Origin: Rachicladosporium sp. CCFEE 5018
Taxonomy: Eukaryota > Ascomycota > Dothideomycetes > Cladosporiales > Cladosporiaceae
Direction: 5' to 3'
Assembly (NCBI GenBank): GCA_002077045.2
Contig: KZ111184.1
Location: 125,637-189,636 of the forward strand
Length of the DNA stretch: 64,000 bases
Shown here: piece by piece, positions 52,403 through 63,885 of the stretch
Position numbering within the stretch: the first letter of the stretch is position 1
Layout: each line of letters starts with the position of its first letter
Notes under the pieces: model-generated
Database searches by the model: none
The model's input: the letters and a program-made list of their open reading frames with translations, nothing else
What the model was told of the DNA's origin: nothing
Translations under genes and position numbers: made by a program

Positions 52403-55400
52403 CTACAACTCGTCCCTGACGCTCTTAGCACTACTCTGCGCAGCCTCAGCATTCCCCTTCACTATGCTCTCGACCACGCTCTGCGCCGCCTCAACCCCAC
52501 CCTTCGCGCTCTCAGTCACCTGCGCACCAACGCTCTCGACCACACTTGCCGCCGCGCTCAGCCCCTCGGCCACCGAGCCAGTGGCTTGCGCACCGAGACT
52601 CTCGAGCTGCGAACGTGCTGATGCTACGGCAAGAGACAAGCGAGATTGCGCTGACTCCATAGCGCCTACCTCTGGTCCGTAGATTGCCGAGCTGATACTC
52701 GCGGATGCAGCAGAAGCGGCGGATGAAGCAGCAGACGAGATCGAGGAGGCGACAGCAGCCGCACCAGAAGTAGCCGAGCCGGCGATGTTGGAAGCCGTTG
52801 TCGTCGCGTCGCCGAAGAGTGCGATGGAGATGGCGGAAGAAGCAGACGCAGCAGCATCAGCGATATTAGAGGATGCCGAGTCAGCGTAGCCGGCTGAGGT
52901 GCCATATACGGCGACGCTGGCGGAGCTAGAAGCAGCGGAATAGGCCAAAGCAGCAGAGGACGAGGCGGCCTCGACGTAGCCGGGTGTTGTGCCGTACACA
53001 CCCGCGCTAGCGGCGCTGACAGCCTCCTCCAGCTGGGCCGAGACAGACGCCAACGCCGCCTCAATGGCAGGAGGCGGAGTGAAGACCGCAGCCACGACAG
53101 AGGAGGCGGAGACGTAGGCTTCGCTCGCGTAGCTGGAAGCTGAAGAGGCTACGCCCGCAGCACCAGTATAGTAAGCAGACTGCAAGCGCGCCATGACGGA
53201 GTCAGTGAAATCTGGCTCTTTGCCGTTCACCAACTCAGCAAAGAGCGACTGAACAGCAGCATACTGCTGCACTGCACCATCGGTAACCTGCGCGTAAGCA
53301 ACCGTAGCGGTAGAATAGATAGCATCCGTATAAGCAGCCGGCGTCGGCTGGCCATAGATCTGCTGACTCGCGCCCGAGATAAGCGCATCCCAGTTGTTCG
53401 ACGCCTGCGACGCGATGGACTGCGCATAGCCTGTCGTGGTGCCGTAGACAGCGCTGCTTGCAGCTGAAGAAGCGGACTCAACGTAGCCTGTCTCAGTGCC
53501 GTAGATCGCATCGTAGCCCATTGCACCGGCCTGCTGGAAGGCGATCCCGGCTTCGACGACGGCGAGATCGACCCGCGCGGAGAGGCTGTTAAGGAAGGAT
53601 TGAGCGAGTGGGGTGGATGTAACGCCTGCTGCTGTCTTGGCCTGTTCGGTCAAGCTGGCAAAGTTGGCGGATGCAGCGGAGGTCGCGGCGAGGTAGGAAG
53701 CTTGTGCAGCGTCCATGACGCCTTGGTAAGCTGGTTTCTGGACAGCCGCGAATTGGCTCGAGGCTGCTGCTGAGGCGGCGCTGTATTGCGAGGAGATGGC
53801 GTCGAGCACGCTTTGAGCTGGGGACTTGGATGTCGCGCCGGCTGCTGATGTGGCAGAAGCGTACAGATCGGCCATACTGAGGCTGGCGGCAGAGACAGCG
53901 GAGTTGTAGGCGCTACGTGCGGTGGCAACGGCCGCGTTGAAGCCAGTTGTCGGTGTTGCGCCCACAGCGGTCCTGGCAGCGTCGTACTGGCTTGAAGCAG
54001 CGAGCGCAGCGGCCGTGTACTGATCGTTAATGCTGTCAAGTACATTTTGAGCCGGGTTCTTCGCGGTCACGCCCGCAGCCGCGAATGCAGCTCCGATGAG
54101 CGCAGTCTGCTTGCTGGCAGCAGCCGACATGAGCGAGCTATAGGATGCCGCGGCAGCTGCAGTAGCGCCTGCAAGGCCAGTAGTGGGAGTTGCGCCGACG
54201 GCGCTTGATGCAGCAGCGAGGAATGAAGAGTATCTGTCGTGTGCAACACCAATACCCTGGTAGTAAGCTTGCTGAGCGGAAGCAAGGTAAGCCTGATTGG
54301 GAGGCGTTGGCTCAGCACCGACTGCGACTTTCGCATTCTGGTATTGCGACGAAGCAGCCGAAAGACCCTCAGCAAGACGCACAGACGCGATCGAGCTGAT
54401 GCTCTCATACACGCCTTGCGTGGAGTACAGAGTAGGCGCAGCAGACGAAGCCGCGCTCGAGACATCGCCATAGCGACTGCTAGCCGCGGACAAGGCAGCA
54501 GAGTAAGCAGACTCAGCAGAAGCGAACATCTGCTTGTGCACAGGCTTGTACTTGCCAATTATTTGCTCCGATAGGCGGGATGTAGCAGCGTCGTAGTGGG
54601 ATTGCGCGGCGTTGACGGCGTCTGAGTAGCGGGACTGTGCTGCGGCGGCGGCAGTGGCACTTCCGGAGGCTGCTTGAATGGCGATAGACTCGGCGAGAGA
54701 GCTCGCGGATACTGCCACGGAGCCTGATGCTGACGAGGCTTGCGCGCTCAGGGAAGCGGCAGCTGAGCTGGCCGAGGAAGCTGCGGCGACGGCGGAGGGT
54801 GTGCCATAGACTGCGTGTGAGGCACTTGATGAGACACTGAGTTCAAGTCAGTAAGGCGCAACATCGTTCGAGTCAGGGTCCACATACGCATCAGCAACAC
54901 TCTTCACCTTCTCAGTAGCAGCCCCGACTCCCTCAACGACATCGTCATACACATCATCCAAAATTGGTCCGCTGTTCGAAGGCACAGCCTGCGCCATAGC
55001 GCCACCCCAGACTTTTGAAGAAGCCTTGGCACTCGCAGTCGAAGCGGCGGAAGATGCGACGGAAGAAACAGACGAGGCACTGGAGCCAGCGTTGTCAATG
55101 AAATCCGAAGCGTGATCCGAGACCTCGCTGGCAGCAGAGTAGACGCTCGAGGATGCTGCGCTGCCGATGGATGAGCCGCTACCGCTGGCCGAGCTTGCTT
55201 GCGAACGAGCTGCGGCGAGGATGCTGGCGGCACTGGGATCGACGCTGCTGCTTGGCGATAGCTTTGAGGAGACGGAAGACGCGACGCTCTGCGCGGAGCC
55301 TGTTGAAGTGCCTATCACTGCAGACGAGGCCGATGAGGCAGCATCCGAGAGGGTGTCTGCGATGCCAGACTCTGTGCCGATGACGGAGCTGCTTGCTTCC

Positions 55401-57697
55401 GAGGCGACGCTGGAGGCGGATGCGGCAGCCTTGCTGCTTGCACTTGAGACGCTCGAAGAGGCTTCCATGGCGAGAGACTGCGCAGAGCCAGTGGAGGAGC
55501 CAATGAGGCTTGATGAAGCAGCAGACGCGACGCTTGAGCCGGAGGCGGAGATCTTGCTGGACACGCTCTCCATGATCGGCTGCTGGCCACCCACGACGGC
55601 TGCCGAAGCCACGCTCACGATACTCTCAGCAGATCCGGTAGAGGAGCCAACAACAGCCTCGGACGCCACGGAAGCAGCGCTTGACGCCGAGCTGGCAACA
55701 TTGCTCGCCACGCTCTCGACAGCAGGCTGCTCGCTGCCGACAACCGCAGCCGAAGCCTTGCTCGCAAAGCTCTCAGCCGACCCAGTGGAAGATCCGACAA
55801 CAGCCTCTGAAGCTTGCGATGCCTTATCCACAACGGCCGACTTAATAGCGCCAGCCGGCGCAGCACTCTTGCTAGAGCGTCCAATGATCGCCTCACTCGC
55901 ATCCGTGATCTTATCCGCAATCTTCTTGCTTGCCCTCGCAGCCGCAGCTGGCACAACACGGCTGTTGAAGTCATTCGTCGCATCGAGCGCAGCGATCTTC
56001 CACTTCCCCACATCCCTCAAGCGTGCCAACTCATTCGCAGCGCCCTCAGCAACAGTCATAGCTCGCGACTCGACCTCAGAAGCAGCTTCCTTTGCGGCAG
56101 CGATGCCTGCGTGGCTTTCAGTGATCTTCTTGACATCATCGCGCCAGACCTGCACAGCCTTCTTAAGCTCGTTGTACCTGGTCCAGTCTTTGTGGCTCAG
56201 ACCCTCTTGGCTCGAATACTTGCGGGCAATCTCAGTGAGGCGGATGTCTCGGATGCCTTCGATGGTCTCGAGGGTGGAGGTGAGTGCCTTCTCGACGAGC
56301 TCGTCGGTCTGGGTGTTGAAGGTCGTTTGCCACTCGCGGACAGCTTGGGCGCGGCTCTTGACTGTTTGGCCGGCGTTGCGGACGCCTTGGGTGAGAGATG
56401 ACTCTGCAGATTCGATGTCCTCATCGGTCGGCTCAGCTGAGAGTCCACCAACGATGGCCAGGATACGAGACTTGACGCTGCTCACTGCGCCATTCGATGT
56501 CTCCCGTAGCTGTGTGACAAGCGCATTGCCTGTGCCATTGACCTGGCTCTTGTGCTGGCGTGCTGCGATGTCGTTGACTCGCTCCTTGAGATCCTCAGAA
56601 CCTTCCTCGACAGCCTTTGCGCAAACAATTTCCCAGTTTTTGAGGTCTCCTTCGAATTGCTCACGAAGGTCGACGGTCGAAGTAGAAGATGCGGCCACAG
56701 AGCTGGCGGACGAAGTGCCAGAGGTAGCCTCAGAGATGGCAGAAGACACACTGGATGCAGACGCAGCAGCCGCAGAGGACGCCGAGGTCAGACTGGACGA
56801 TGTCTCGATGCTCTTGACTTTCGCCTCCAGCTTCTTCTCATCGCGATACCGGCCAAGACGCTCAGTGATGCGCATAAGCTGAGGCTCAACGTTCTCGCCA
56901 TACAGCACGCGCATCTTCGGCCAGATCTGACGGGCCCAGAAGGACCACGCTGCACTGGAGGCATACTGGGCCTGAGGCAGAGCGGTGTCGACGGCAAACT
57001 GGCGACCCTGGGTGAGGAGCTTTTGAGCGTAGGGCGCGGTGCGGCGGTAGACTGGCTCGACTTCCAGCTCCCAGATGTCGGCAGCTGAGGTCCTCAGCGA
57101 CTGGACTTGCGGATTGACGACATCCTGTACCTTCTGTACGTAGGGTCCCAGGACGGCGTTGTACTGCTTGCCAGCTTGCTGTCTCGCGGCCTCCAGCTGC
57201 GGCTTGACAGACTTCTCCCACTGTTCGTGTGCAACCTTCTGCACCTGCTCAACCCTTGGTGCAGCATATTGCTTATACACCTTCTGCCCCGGCTGATAGA
57301 CCTGCTGGTTCAGCTTCTCGACATATGGCTGTGCCTTCTGCACCGTCGGCTCAAGGTACTGCTGATAGTACGGCGTAGCATACGGTGTGACATAGTCCCT
57401 CGCCTGTAGATAAGGCTTGCACACCTTCGGCGTCCCCTCTAGCACCTCCTGCTGAGATGACGGACACCGGAACAGCACAGTCGCCAGACAGTACCATATC
57501 AGCACCTTCGCCCCCTTGTCCAGCACCCATCCCGCATACGAGCCTCCTGCTTTGGCCTTCCGTCTCGTCCGCGTGCGAGTCGCTGCTGTGGCCCCTGATG
57601 TGCCGGCGGGAGTGCCATTGGGTGTGCCGTTCATCTTGGTCGATGAGGCTGTGCGTGACGGCCGCTGAGGTGTGCCGTTGTATTGCTTACCTCCCAT
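52403..57697 (-). CDS. large Ala/Ser-rich membrane-anchored repeat protein
   Basis: Two exons, 57697-54888 and 54836-52403, give 1747 aa. The 51-nt intron (54837-54887; GTATGT, CTGAC, CAG) removes an in-frame TGA; both halves are in the same frame and the second has no ATG start. N-terminus: Thr/Gly/Arg-rich, basic, then one membrane segment at about 62-78 (GAKVLIWYCLATVLF). Residues about 100-300 are amphipathic, Tyr/Pro/Gln-rich helices (KVYKQYAAPRVEQV, YVQKVQDVVNPQVQ) of apolipoprotein-like look. Residues about 390-620 are charged coiled coil. The rest is Ala/Ser repeats with recurring VGSSTGSAES and AVYGTTTGYAQS motifs. I do not know a function. An ER or nuclear-envelope anchored scaffold is one option. 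It is head-to-head with the Doa10 gene. Confidence 0.8.
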
Positions 57698-58455
57698 AAC
57701 GGGGTGAGATGGGGCTTGTTTGCCTGGGCCAGGCGAAGCTCTTTCCCGCGTTCGCGCCCGCAGAGCTTAAGCTTATACCGGGAAGCGACGACGCGAGAGC
57801 TGGGATTGATGAGGGAAGGATCGATGAACGCTTCAAGGAAGGCGTGATGATTGATGGACGCACGTGGTCACATCAACGTAAATGATACTACAGTATAAGA
57901 ATCTCCTATCTTGCCCTCGGCGATAGCACTGGGGAACTTTCACCTCGCTTGCGCTGCCGCCTTCCAAGGTTCACGCCCGTTTGGACAGGCTTTAGCGCGA
58001 CGAATGGCGTCACTGTCGCGTGGCACTTCCGTGATCCATTCATGAGTGCGTGGAAGATATTGACTGCTTCTAGCCATGTACTGATATCCCTCGCCCACGG
58101 CTGACGGGCTTATGCACAGCTGCGCCTATTCCTCCTGCGCAGCCATCATCTCGAATACCCAAGGAGAACTTAACAGGTGTACTGATCACCTCATATCCGC
58201 TCGGCAATCACCCGCTGCTTCTGGCACTCCCGCACCTGCATGAAGTTGACGTCTGACATGTGATTGCGTAAAGTGACTACACCATAGTACATCACTACTA
58301 GTACTCACATCAACATTGACCATCACTACAACTCACTATAGTGCGAGTGATATTCGTCCGGCGGTCTCACTGAAGCTGCCCATCCGATGAATCCATAAGC
58401 GCATCGCCTCCTTGCCAGGCGCATCCTCTGTACCCTCGCCTCATTGCCATCCACC
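57698..58455. promoter_or_regulatory. divergent promoter region, Ala/Ser-rich protein / Doa10
   Basis: About 0.76 kb between divergent starts, partly A/T-rich near 57870-57900 and 58240-58340. No ORF of note. Confidence 0.5.
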
Positions 58456-61400
58456 ATGGACAACATTCCAGATCTAGACACGGGAACAGAACTAGAGGCG
58501 CCAGAGCAACGCCACCACGAAGTCGAACCTTCCAGTTTCTCCGCGCCTGCCAAAGACCTAACCTCCTCCGCCCCTCCCACCCCTCCAGCCCACCCCGGCC
58601 CTCCACCCCGCACCCTCACCTCCGACAATACAACCCCCACCTGCCGCATCTGCCGTTCCGAATCCACCGCCACAGAACCCCTCTTCCACCCCTGCAAGTG
58701 CAGCGGCAGCATAAAACACGTCCACCAAGAATGCCTCATCAACTGGCTCGCCCACTCCCACAAGAAGCACTGCGAGCTCTGCAAAACGCCCTTCCGCTTC
58801 ACGAAACTCTACGATGCTTCTATGCCCGCGGAGTTGCCTTGGGAAGTCTTCGTGAAGCGCGCGCTGGTGCATGTCGGGTTAGCGGGGAAAAGGGTGGCGA
58901 GGGGGGGACTGGTGGTGGGGATATGGTGTGGGGTGTTGCCTTGGCTGGTGAGGTGGGCGTGGAGATGGATGTTTTATGTGGGGGATGTGGGGTGGGTGAG
59001 GGATGTGATGGTGAGGAAGATGAGGCAGGAGGCGTTGGAGGGGATGAGCGTGGATGGAGGGGCGGGGGTGCCGGCGACGGGCTTGCCATTTGCGTATAAC
59101 CTTGTGAAAGACTGGAGATGGGGTATTAATTTTAGCTGGCAAAGCACGCAAATTCCTGAAGGAAACGTTACAGCATCATGGCCGGCGCCGGATCAATCGA
59201 TCTTCTCGGATTGGACCTACCTGTCTGAACTCACTCCGAACCCTACGACGAACCGCATCCTGCTCGACATCTTCGAAGGCCAACTCATAACCTGCATCAT
59301 CATCATCGGCTTCATTCTCGTCTTCCTGATCCGCGAATGGGTCGTCCAGCAACAGCCTCTGATCCAGAATGTCGAACACATGCAACTACAAGTCGCCGAA
59401 GCGGCCGCGCAGGTCGGAGCGCAGCGAATGCACATCGCTGAGCAGCTGGCCACTATTGAGGAGATTCAGCGAGAGACGCGGGACTTGCAAGCAGCGCGAG
59501 AAGAGCTCGAACGCACATTGGCTGAAGCGGGCGAAGTGGACAACGGCGATTTGGCTAGGATCCGCAAACTAACTGAGCGCGTCGAGCGGCTCGCGAAGAA
59601 GACGCCTCGTGCGTTCTCCGAGAGGATGCTCGAGCGGCCTATGGACGACGCGACGCTCAAGCTCCGCAACAGTGATGAGAAAGGTTTCACCAGCGCCGTC
59701 ATTTCGATCGTGAGACAAGTCGCCGTGTCCTCCAAGGTCCAGCCAGAGCTCACACAGAACTTTGTCGATCGGATATGGAAGAAGCTGGGTACGTATAGTG
59801 AGGAGATACGCTGGCATTGGGAGAAGGCGTTCACGATCACGATTGAGCTGCATGAGCCGCTTCCAGGGCTGGATGTGGAGGCGCTGCAGGAGCTCGAGTT
59901 GGGGGGCGTGACGGATAGTAAGGTTGGAGAGGGGAGTGTGAGAAGACCTGTCATGCCGGAGAGGATGCGCAGTTCGAGGGCTATGGAGGTGCAGAGGGTG
60001 TTGGAGGAGACGGATGCTGGCGTTCAGAGACTTGCTGCGGAGGCTGGGCTCGGGGTTGCGTCTGCCAGTGCTCAAACGCCGGACGTGTGGGGTCTACCAA
60101 ATGCTGAGGCTGCTGTGTTAGACGCCGAGACCGTGGACCCAGCCGAACCTACTGCACGACCAGTGACACCGACTACAGACGCGCCTGTTGCGGAATTGCT
60201 GCCTCCAACAACCTACGCCGACGACAACGCTTCCAACCCATCTATGTCCATCAGGCTCGCAACTGCTCGGAAAGCCACCACAGACAGCGACGAACTCCCC
60301 ATTACCAACGCCGGACCCAACGCCAAGGTGAACATCAAGCGCAGCGGTGATGGCTCTATCAGAGCTGTGCCGCCGCCTGGAGAGAAGCCATCTAAGCTGA
60401 TGTCGAAGGAGGAGTTTGGGGAGATGTGGAATCGTCTTGTTGATAAGGAGACGAGTGATGAGGAGAGGGCGGAGAAAAAGGAGGTTGAGAGAGGGCTGAG
60501 GGAGCTGAGGGCTGAGATCGAGGAAGAAGAGGCGAAGAGTGGCGAGGCGGAGGGGAAAGAGATTGTCGAAGAGGAAGTGGATGTTGCAGCTGCTGAGACG
60601 ACGGAAGAGGTTGCTCCAGCGGAGACAGATGGTGCAGTGACTCCGTCGGGGACGCCACCTGCGCCCATTGATATTGCCGAATCTCCAGCTGCGGCAGCAG
60701 ACACCGCAATAGTCCCTCTAGCGGTTCCTGCTAACCCCGACACAATCAGCAACCGAGTCGCCAGCGTCCTCAAGGAAGAGTTCGGCCTCGATGAAGCAGA
60801 AGAGCTCGAACGCCGCCGCATAGCAGACTTGCATGCCGCAGCTGCGGTACCACCAGCTCAAGCTGATACACCCCCTCCCGAAGACCCGGCACCCGTACCT
60901 GAGCCACCTCGCCCACAAAGAAGAGCGTTCCTCACTCGCATGTCAGACTACTTCTGGGGCGACATCGTTGTACCCAACACTCCCGAGACCCTCCCTGCAG
61001 CCCCTGAGATCCGCTTGAATCCAGGCGAAGCCGCGCCAGCAGTACCAGCCCCTGTGCCTGCGCCGGCAGACCCAGCGCCCGGAGTCCTGGATCCTGAAGT
61101 CCTCGCCGCAGCTGAGCAGGCTGGTCTCGATGCTGATGCCATGGACGACGCGGAAGATATCGAAGGCATCCTTGAGCTCGTTGGAATGCAGGGTCCGCTC
61201 GTCGGATTGTTCCAGACGGCAATGTTCTGCTTGTTACTGGTTATCAGCACGATCTTGCTGGCTGTCGTGCTACCTTACTTGTTCGGCAAGACGGTTCTGA
61301 GTGTACTGGACAGCCCAGTATACTTTCTCATCGCCCTCCCCTTACGTTGCGCAAGCCACGTCGCGGACGTGACGGTTGACCTTGCGGCTATGATCGGCGG

Positions 61401-63885
61401 TGGCTTCATGATGGCGGTCGCTGCCTTTGCGCTAAGGCTTCACGAATACATCAGTATCTTCGTTACTAGGTTGCCTAACGCGAGCTGGGGCGAATCGCTG
61501 CTTAGAGTCTCATCGAATGCTTTCAGAGCTTCCGGAACCAGGCTTCTTGATCTGTTCGTGTCCGAGGCTGGCGAGGCGCCGGGTGCGAATAGCGCGATAC
61601 TCGGAGCGAGTACGTTCTCGCATGCTAGTCTGAGGACAATGCAAGCGGAGACTGCTGCAGTCAAGCTCGCAATTGGGACGGGAGTGTTCGATGCGGTGGA
61701 CTTCCTGTCACACAAGCCGCTTAACGAGATTATCAGTACAGCCATCGGCAGCTTGGCGCAAGTTCCCTCCCTCCTCGCACCAGCCTGGGCCTTTCTTACA
61801 CAGACCATCCTGCCCCAGCTGACATCCCTAGCGGCATTCAGACCAACGACTTGGGCGATCCCACTTCCCTCAGCGCCGACAACAAGCGATGACCCAACGC
61901 TCCTCTACTGGACCTCGACCGACCGCCTCCTCACAATCCTAATCGGATACATCGCCCTCTCCCTCCTCCTCTCCCTTTACGTCGCCTCAGATACCAACTT
62001 CACCACATCCCCCATTCTGCAAGCCCACGAGCGCTACCTCCGCAGCTCCCTCCGCCAAGCCGGCAGCGTCCTTAAGGTAATCCTCATAATCACCATTGAG
62101 ATGCTCGGCTTCCCGTTGTACTGCGGCATACTCCTGGACATCGCTTTCCTCCCGCTCTTCGCAGACGCAACACTAGCTTCACGCCTGACCTTCGCAGCCA
62201 CGAACCCCTACACCTTCGGTTTCGTGCACTGGTTCGTGGGGACGTGCTATATGTTCCACTTCGCGCTTTTCGTGGGCATGTGCCGCAAGATTCTCCGTAA
62301 AGGAGTGCTCTGGTTCATAAGAGATCCGGATGATCCGACATTCCACCCTGTCCGCGACGTCTTGGAGCGGAACGTTGGAACGCAGCTGCGCAAGATCGCG
62401 TTCTCGGGGCTCGTGTACGGCGCGTTGGTCATCCTCTGTGTAGGCGGTGTGGTTTGGGGGATCGCGGGTCTGCTGCCCAGTGTGTGGCCGATTTGCTGGA
62501 GGAGCGCTGAGCCGATATTGGAGTTCCCCGCAGATTTGCTGGTTTATAACTTCTTGACGCCGGTAGTGATAAGGCTGTTCCGGCCGAGCGAGGGAGTGGC
62601 GAGTATGTATGCTTGGTGGCTGAGACGGTGTGCGAGAGGGCTGCGGCTGTCACACTTCCTCTTTGGCGACAGGAAGGAAGACGAAGAGAGCCAAGGCACT
62701 GGGTGGCCGTTTCGGCAAGTTGCCTTAGGTCCTGACAAAATGGGCGATGAAGCTGCAGCCGGCCATACCAGTGACAGTGGAGCGATGGAGGCACAGCTCG
62801 CCGGCAAGTTCATCCTCACGCCCAGTAGCGACCAATATCGCCCTCCGAAACCAGGCCAAGCGTTCCTCCACACCTCTGCAGATGGCGATGTCTTCATCGC
62901 CGACTCAGCCGGCAAACGTAACGAGCACTTCGCAGCCATCTACGTCCCGCCGCTGTTCCGACTGCGAATATCAGCGTTCATGGTCTGTCTCTGGGCTTTC
63001 TCCGTGCTCATCGGGTTGGCTTCGACGGTCGTGCCTCTAGTCTCCGGACGCGCGGTGCTGAGATTGATGGGATGGAGTGAAGGAGTGAACGATATCTACG
63101 CTTACAGCATTGGCGCTTACCTGCTTGGCGGATTGGGGGTGGTGGTGCTTCGTGGTAGTACTGCGGTGAAGAGCCTGCACTCCCGCGCTCGGACTCTGGA
63201 CTTCGCAGCCTGGCTTGCGAAGACCAAGTCTGTGGCGGTCAAGACAGCGAAATGCATCTACGTCTACGGCTTCCTCTCGCTAGCCGTGCCGCTGCTACTG
63301 GCAACGCTACTACAGCTCTATCTCGTCATCCCACTTCACACATACGCCACCAGCACACTCGCCTCTTCAACCACAGACGCAACGCCGACGACGATGTCTG
63401 GTCTCGATCACACAGTGCACATACTACAAGACTACGCCCTCGGTCTGCTCTACGTCCGCTTGCTAACACAGTCGATTTTCCGCTCCCCGGGTACCCGAGC
63501 AGCAGAAGCCTTCCGCCGCATCACTGCGCCCGGCTACCTCGCACCTGACGCACGATTGGCGACACGGGTGATAATCCTACCAGCTCTGCTACTCACGGCT
63601 CTGCTCGTCTTACTGCCTCCAGTCTCAACCTGGGCAGGCTTGCTGGTCGTGCCGACCTCTCGGGTCTCGGATGAGAACCGGGTGCTGCTGTACAGAGCTT
63701 CGTACCCGGTGTTCGCTGGCTTGGGTGGATTGGTGTGGATGGTGTGGAAGCTTGGTGGAGTAACGAGGCGATTGCGGGCGAGGATCAGGGATGAGGTGTA
63801 CCTGGTCGGGGAGAAATTGCATAATTTTGGGGAGAAGAAACCGCCGGTGGGGGTGGGAAGTGTAGCCGGTAGACGGATGGTTTGA
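58456..63885 (+). CDS. SSM4: RING-CH E3 ubiquitin ligase of the ER, Doa10/MARCHF6 (yeast SSM4) family
   Basis: Single exon, 1809 aa from the ATG at 58456 (CCACCATGG context; an upstream TTG at 58444 is in frame but not a start). Doa10 ligases sit in the ER and inner nuclear membrane and ubiquitinate misfolded or regulated proteins for degradation. The RING-CH finger is complete: C63-x2-C66-x13-C80-x-C82-x7-H90-x2-C93-x12-C106-x2-C109. Many hydrophobic helices follow (for example FAYNLVKDW to VFLIREW, FQTAMFCLLLVISTILLAVVL, LLTILIGYIALSLLLSLYVA, FMVCLWAFSVLIGLASTVV), consistent with about 14 membrane spans. A coiled coil and a long acidic Ala/Pro/Glu-rich loop (about 290-900) separate the first and second membrane groups; this loop is longer than in yeast. 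It is intronless despite 5.4 kb of coding sequence. Confidence 0.93.
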   Translation: MDNIPDLDTGTELEAPEQRHHEVEPSSFSAPAKDLTSSAPPTPPAHPGPPPRTLTSDNTTPTCRICRSESTATEPLFHPCKCSGSIKHVHQECLINWLAHSHKKHCELCKTPFRFTKLYDASMPAELPWEVFVKRALVHVGLAGKRVARGGLVVGIWCGVLPWLVRWAWRWMFYVGDVGWVRDVMVRKMRQEALEGMSVDGGAGVPATGLPFAYNLVKDWRWGINFSWQSTQIPEGNVTASWPAPDQSIFSDWTYLSELTPNPTTNRILLDIFEGQLITCIIIIGFILVFLIREWVVQQQPLIQNVEHMQLQVAEAAAQVGAQRMHIAEQLATIEEIQRETRDLQAAREELERTLAEAGEVDNGDLARIRKLTERVERLAKKTPRAFSERMLERPMDDATLKLRNSDEKGFTSAVISIVRQVAVSSKVQPELTQNFVDRIWKKLGTYSEEIRWHWEKAFTITIELHEPLPGLDVEALQELELGGVTDSKVGEGSVRRPVMPERMRSSRAMEVQRVLEETDAGVQRLAAEAGLGVASASAQTPDVWGLPNAEAAVLDAETVDPAEPTARPVTPTTDAPVAELLPPTTYADDNASNPSMSIRLATARKATTDSDELPITNAGPNAKVNIKRSGDGSIRAVPPPGEKPSKLMSKEEFGEMWNRLVDKETSDEERAEKKEVERGLRELRAEIEEEEAKSGEAEGKEIVEEEVDVAAAETTEEVAPAETDGAVTPSGTPPAPIDIAESPAAAADTAIVPLAVPANPDTISNRVASVLKEEFGLDEAEELERRRIADLHAAAAVPPAQADTPPPEDPAPVPEPPRPQRRAFLTRMSDYFWGDIVVPNTPETLPAAPEIRLNPGEAAPAVPAPVPAPADPAPGVLDPEVLAAAEQAGLDADAMDDAEDIEGILELVGMQGPLVGLFQTAMFCLLLVISTILLAVVLPYLFGKTVLSVLDSPVYFLIALPLRCASHVADVTVDLAAMIGGGFMMAVAAFALRLHEYISIFVTRLPNASWGESLLRVSSNAFRASGTRLLDLFVSEAGEAPGANSAILGASTFSHASLRTMQAETAAVKLAIGTGVFDAVDFLSHKPLNEIISTAIGSLAQVPSLLAPAWAFLTQTILPQLTSLAAFRPTTWAIPLPSAPTTSDDPTLLYWTSTDRLLTILIGYIALSLLLSLYVASDTNFTTSPILQAHERYLRSSLRQAGSVLKVILIITIEMLGFPLYCGILLDIAFLPLFADATLASRLTFAATNPYTFGFVHWFVGTCYMFHFALFVGMCRKILRKGVLWFIRDPDDPTFHPVRDVLERNVGTQLRKIAFSGLVYGALVILCVGGVVWGIAGLLPSVWPICWRSAEPILEFPADLLVYNFLTPVVIRLFRPSEGVASMYAWWLRRCARGLRLSHFLFGDRKEDEESQGTGWPFRQVALGPDKMGDEAAAGHTSDSGAMEAQLAGKFILTPSSDQYRPPKPGQAFLHTSADGDVFIADSAGKRNEHFAAIYVPPLFRLRISAFMVCLWAFSVLIGLASTVVPLVSGRAVLRLMGWSEGVNDIYAYSIGAYLLGGLGVVVLRGSTAVKSLHSRARTLDFAAWLAKTKSVAVKTAKCIYVYGFLSLAVPLLLATLLQLYLVIPLHTYATSTLASSTTDATPTTMSGLDHTVHILQDYALGLLYVRLLTQSIFRSPGTRAAEAFRRITAPGYLAPDARLATRVIILPALLLTALLVLLPPVSTWAGLLVVPTSRVSDENRVLLYRASYPVFAGLGGLVWMVWKLGGVTRRLRARIRDEVYLVGEKLHNFGEKKPPVGVGSVAGRRMV

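Noticed and set aside
54848..54850. TGA as the true end of one gene and a second gene starting at 54718
   Set aside because: The supposed start at 54718 is GTG with no ATG nearby, both frames are in register, and a consensus 51-nt intron removes the stop.
55167..56882. 571-codon plus-strand ORF
   Set aside because: It is the antisense of the Ala/Ser-rich gene. Codon bias there (GCx/TCx repeats) keeps the opposite frame open, and it has no sensible protein features.
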